Below the pieces are notes generated by a model, which was not told the origin of the DNA, made no database searches, and was given only the letters and a program-made list of their open reading frames with translations. DNA of 5,378 nt, taken from CAMLHU01 sp031393795 (GTDB lineage: Bacteria > Gemmatimonadota > Gemmatimonadetes > Gemmatimonadales > GWC2-71-9). Below, in pieces: positions 5,102 through 5,378 of this stretch. The stretch is from NCBI GenBank assembly GCA_031393795.1, contig JANMWE010000147.1, positions 1 through 5,378 on the forward strand. The letters run 5' to 3'. Position 1 is the stretch's first letter. The number at the start of each line of letters is the position of its first letter. Made by a program: the position numbers and the translations under genes.

Positions 5102-5136
5102 TGCGCACCCCTGCATACGCTGCACCCAGGAAGTCC

Positions 5137-5378
5137 ATGGCCGTCCGCGGTCGTGCGTCCGCCAGCTTCGCCGCCCTCCTCGCTTCGCTCACGCTCGGTG
5201 CAAGCCTCGCCGCCTGTGGTGGCAGAAGCTCGGGGGTCACGATCGTCATCGGCGTGACTGGCCCCTTCAGCCAGCCGCGCGGCGTGTCGATGAAGCTCGG
5301 CGCCGAACTCGCGCGCGACGAGATCAACAAGGCGGGAGGGATCGACGGCGCGCCGATCGAGCTCGTCTTCGCCGACGA
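5137..5378 (+). CDS. ABC transporter substrate-binding lipoprotein, branched-chain amino acid type (partial)
   Basis: The frame from the ATG at 5137 is open to the window end (80 codons and two bases) and is cut there, so only the N-terminus is seen. Residues 1-27 form a lipoprotein signal peptide: Arg at 4 and 6, a hydrophobic core, and lipobox LAAC with Cys27 as the lipidated residue. The mature part, beginning GGRSSG, continues VTIVIGVTGPFSQ (34-46), MKLGAELARDEINKAGGIDG (52-71) and IELVFAD (74-80). This is the opening of the type 1 periplasmic binding fold (Peripla_BP_6, LivJ/LivK-like). Such proteins capture branched-chain amino acids, amides, urea or similar solutes and pass them to an ABC permease, whose genes might follow beyond 5378. 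AGGA at 5128-5131, five bases before the ATG, supports the start. The ligand cannot be inferred. Confidence 0.85.
   Translation, partial: MAVRGRASASFAALLASLTLGASLAACGGRSSGVTIVIGVTGPFSQPRGVSMKLGAELARDEINKAGGIDGAPIELVFAD

Overview
The window is GC-rich chromosomal DNA from a bacterium. Very high G+C coding sequence, families of short intergenic repeats (TCCTGA...GAAGGA hairpins and TAGTCGG-type heptamers) and promoter-like elements with a TAGCGT -10 box recall soil and sediment lineages such as Gemmatimonadota. That assignment is inferred from general style, not from a marker gene. No mobile-element genes, tRNA, rRNA or CRISPR array are visible.

Positions 1-419 hold no gene I can support. They contain a nested inverted-repeat structure: outer arms 99-146/314-359, each able to fold on itself, surround two oppositely oriented copies of a structured repeat (180-214 and 265-299). 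G-runs follow at 339-377. Positions 420-2864 form a tightly overlapping four-gene operon on the minus strand, read in the order mocA-like nucleotidyltransferase, coxG-like SRPBCC protein, DUF983 zinc-ribbon membrane protein and xdhC. Each junction overlaps by 1 or 4 nt (TGATG, ATGA, TGATG). MocA, CoxG and XdhC types all serve molybdenum-cofactor hydroxylases (CO dehydrogenase or xanthine dehydrogenase family). The operon therefore looks like a maturation and membrane-attachment module whose catalytic subunits lie outside the window.

Positions 2865-3103 are a divergent intergenic region with an in-phase heptamer array, its inverted partner, and a promoter-like sequence for the next gene. A GT4 glycosyltransferase follows (3104-4258, plus strand). 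It converges on a HAD-family phosphatase (4381-5037, minus strand). Between them a long imperfect palindrome, made of two inverted copies of the same repeat family as at the left end and flanked by T-rich tracts on both sides, probably acts as a bidirectional terminator.

At the right edge (5137-5378, plus strand) a lipoprotein gene begins. It encodes a periplasmic binding protein of the branched-chain amino acid/amide ABC transporter type and is cut by the window end. Its promoter-like sequence has the same TTG...N17...TAGCGT layout as the one before the glycosyltransferase.

The genes themselves are mostly familiar families. The less ordinary content is the repeat biology: a hairpin family whose arms are constant while the apical stem changes in a compensatory way, and a heptamer array of intergenic type that also sits inside the coding sequence of xdhC. 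The DUF983 gene inside a molybdo-enzyme maturation operon is also worth attention.
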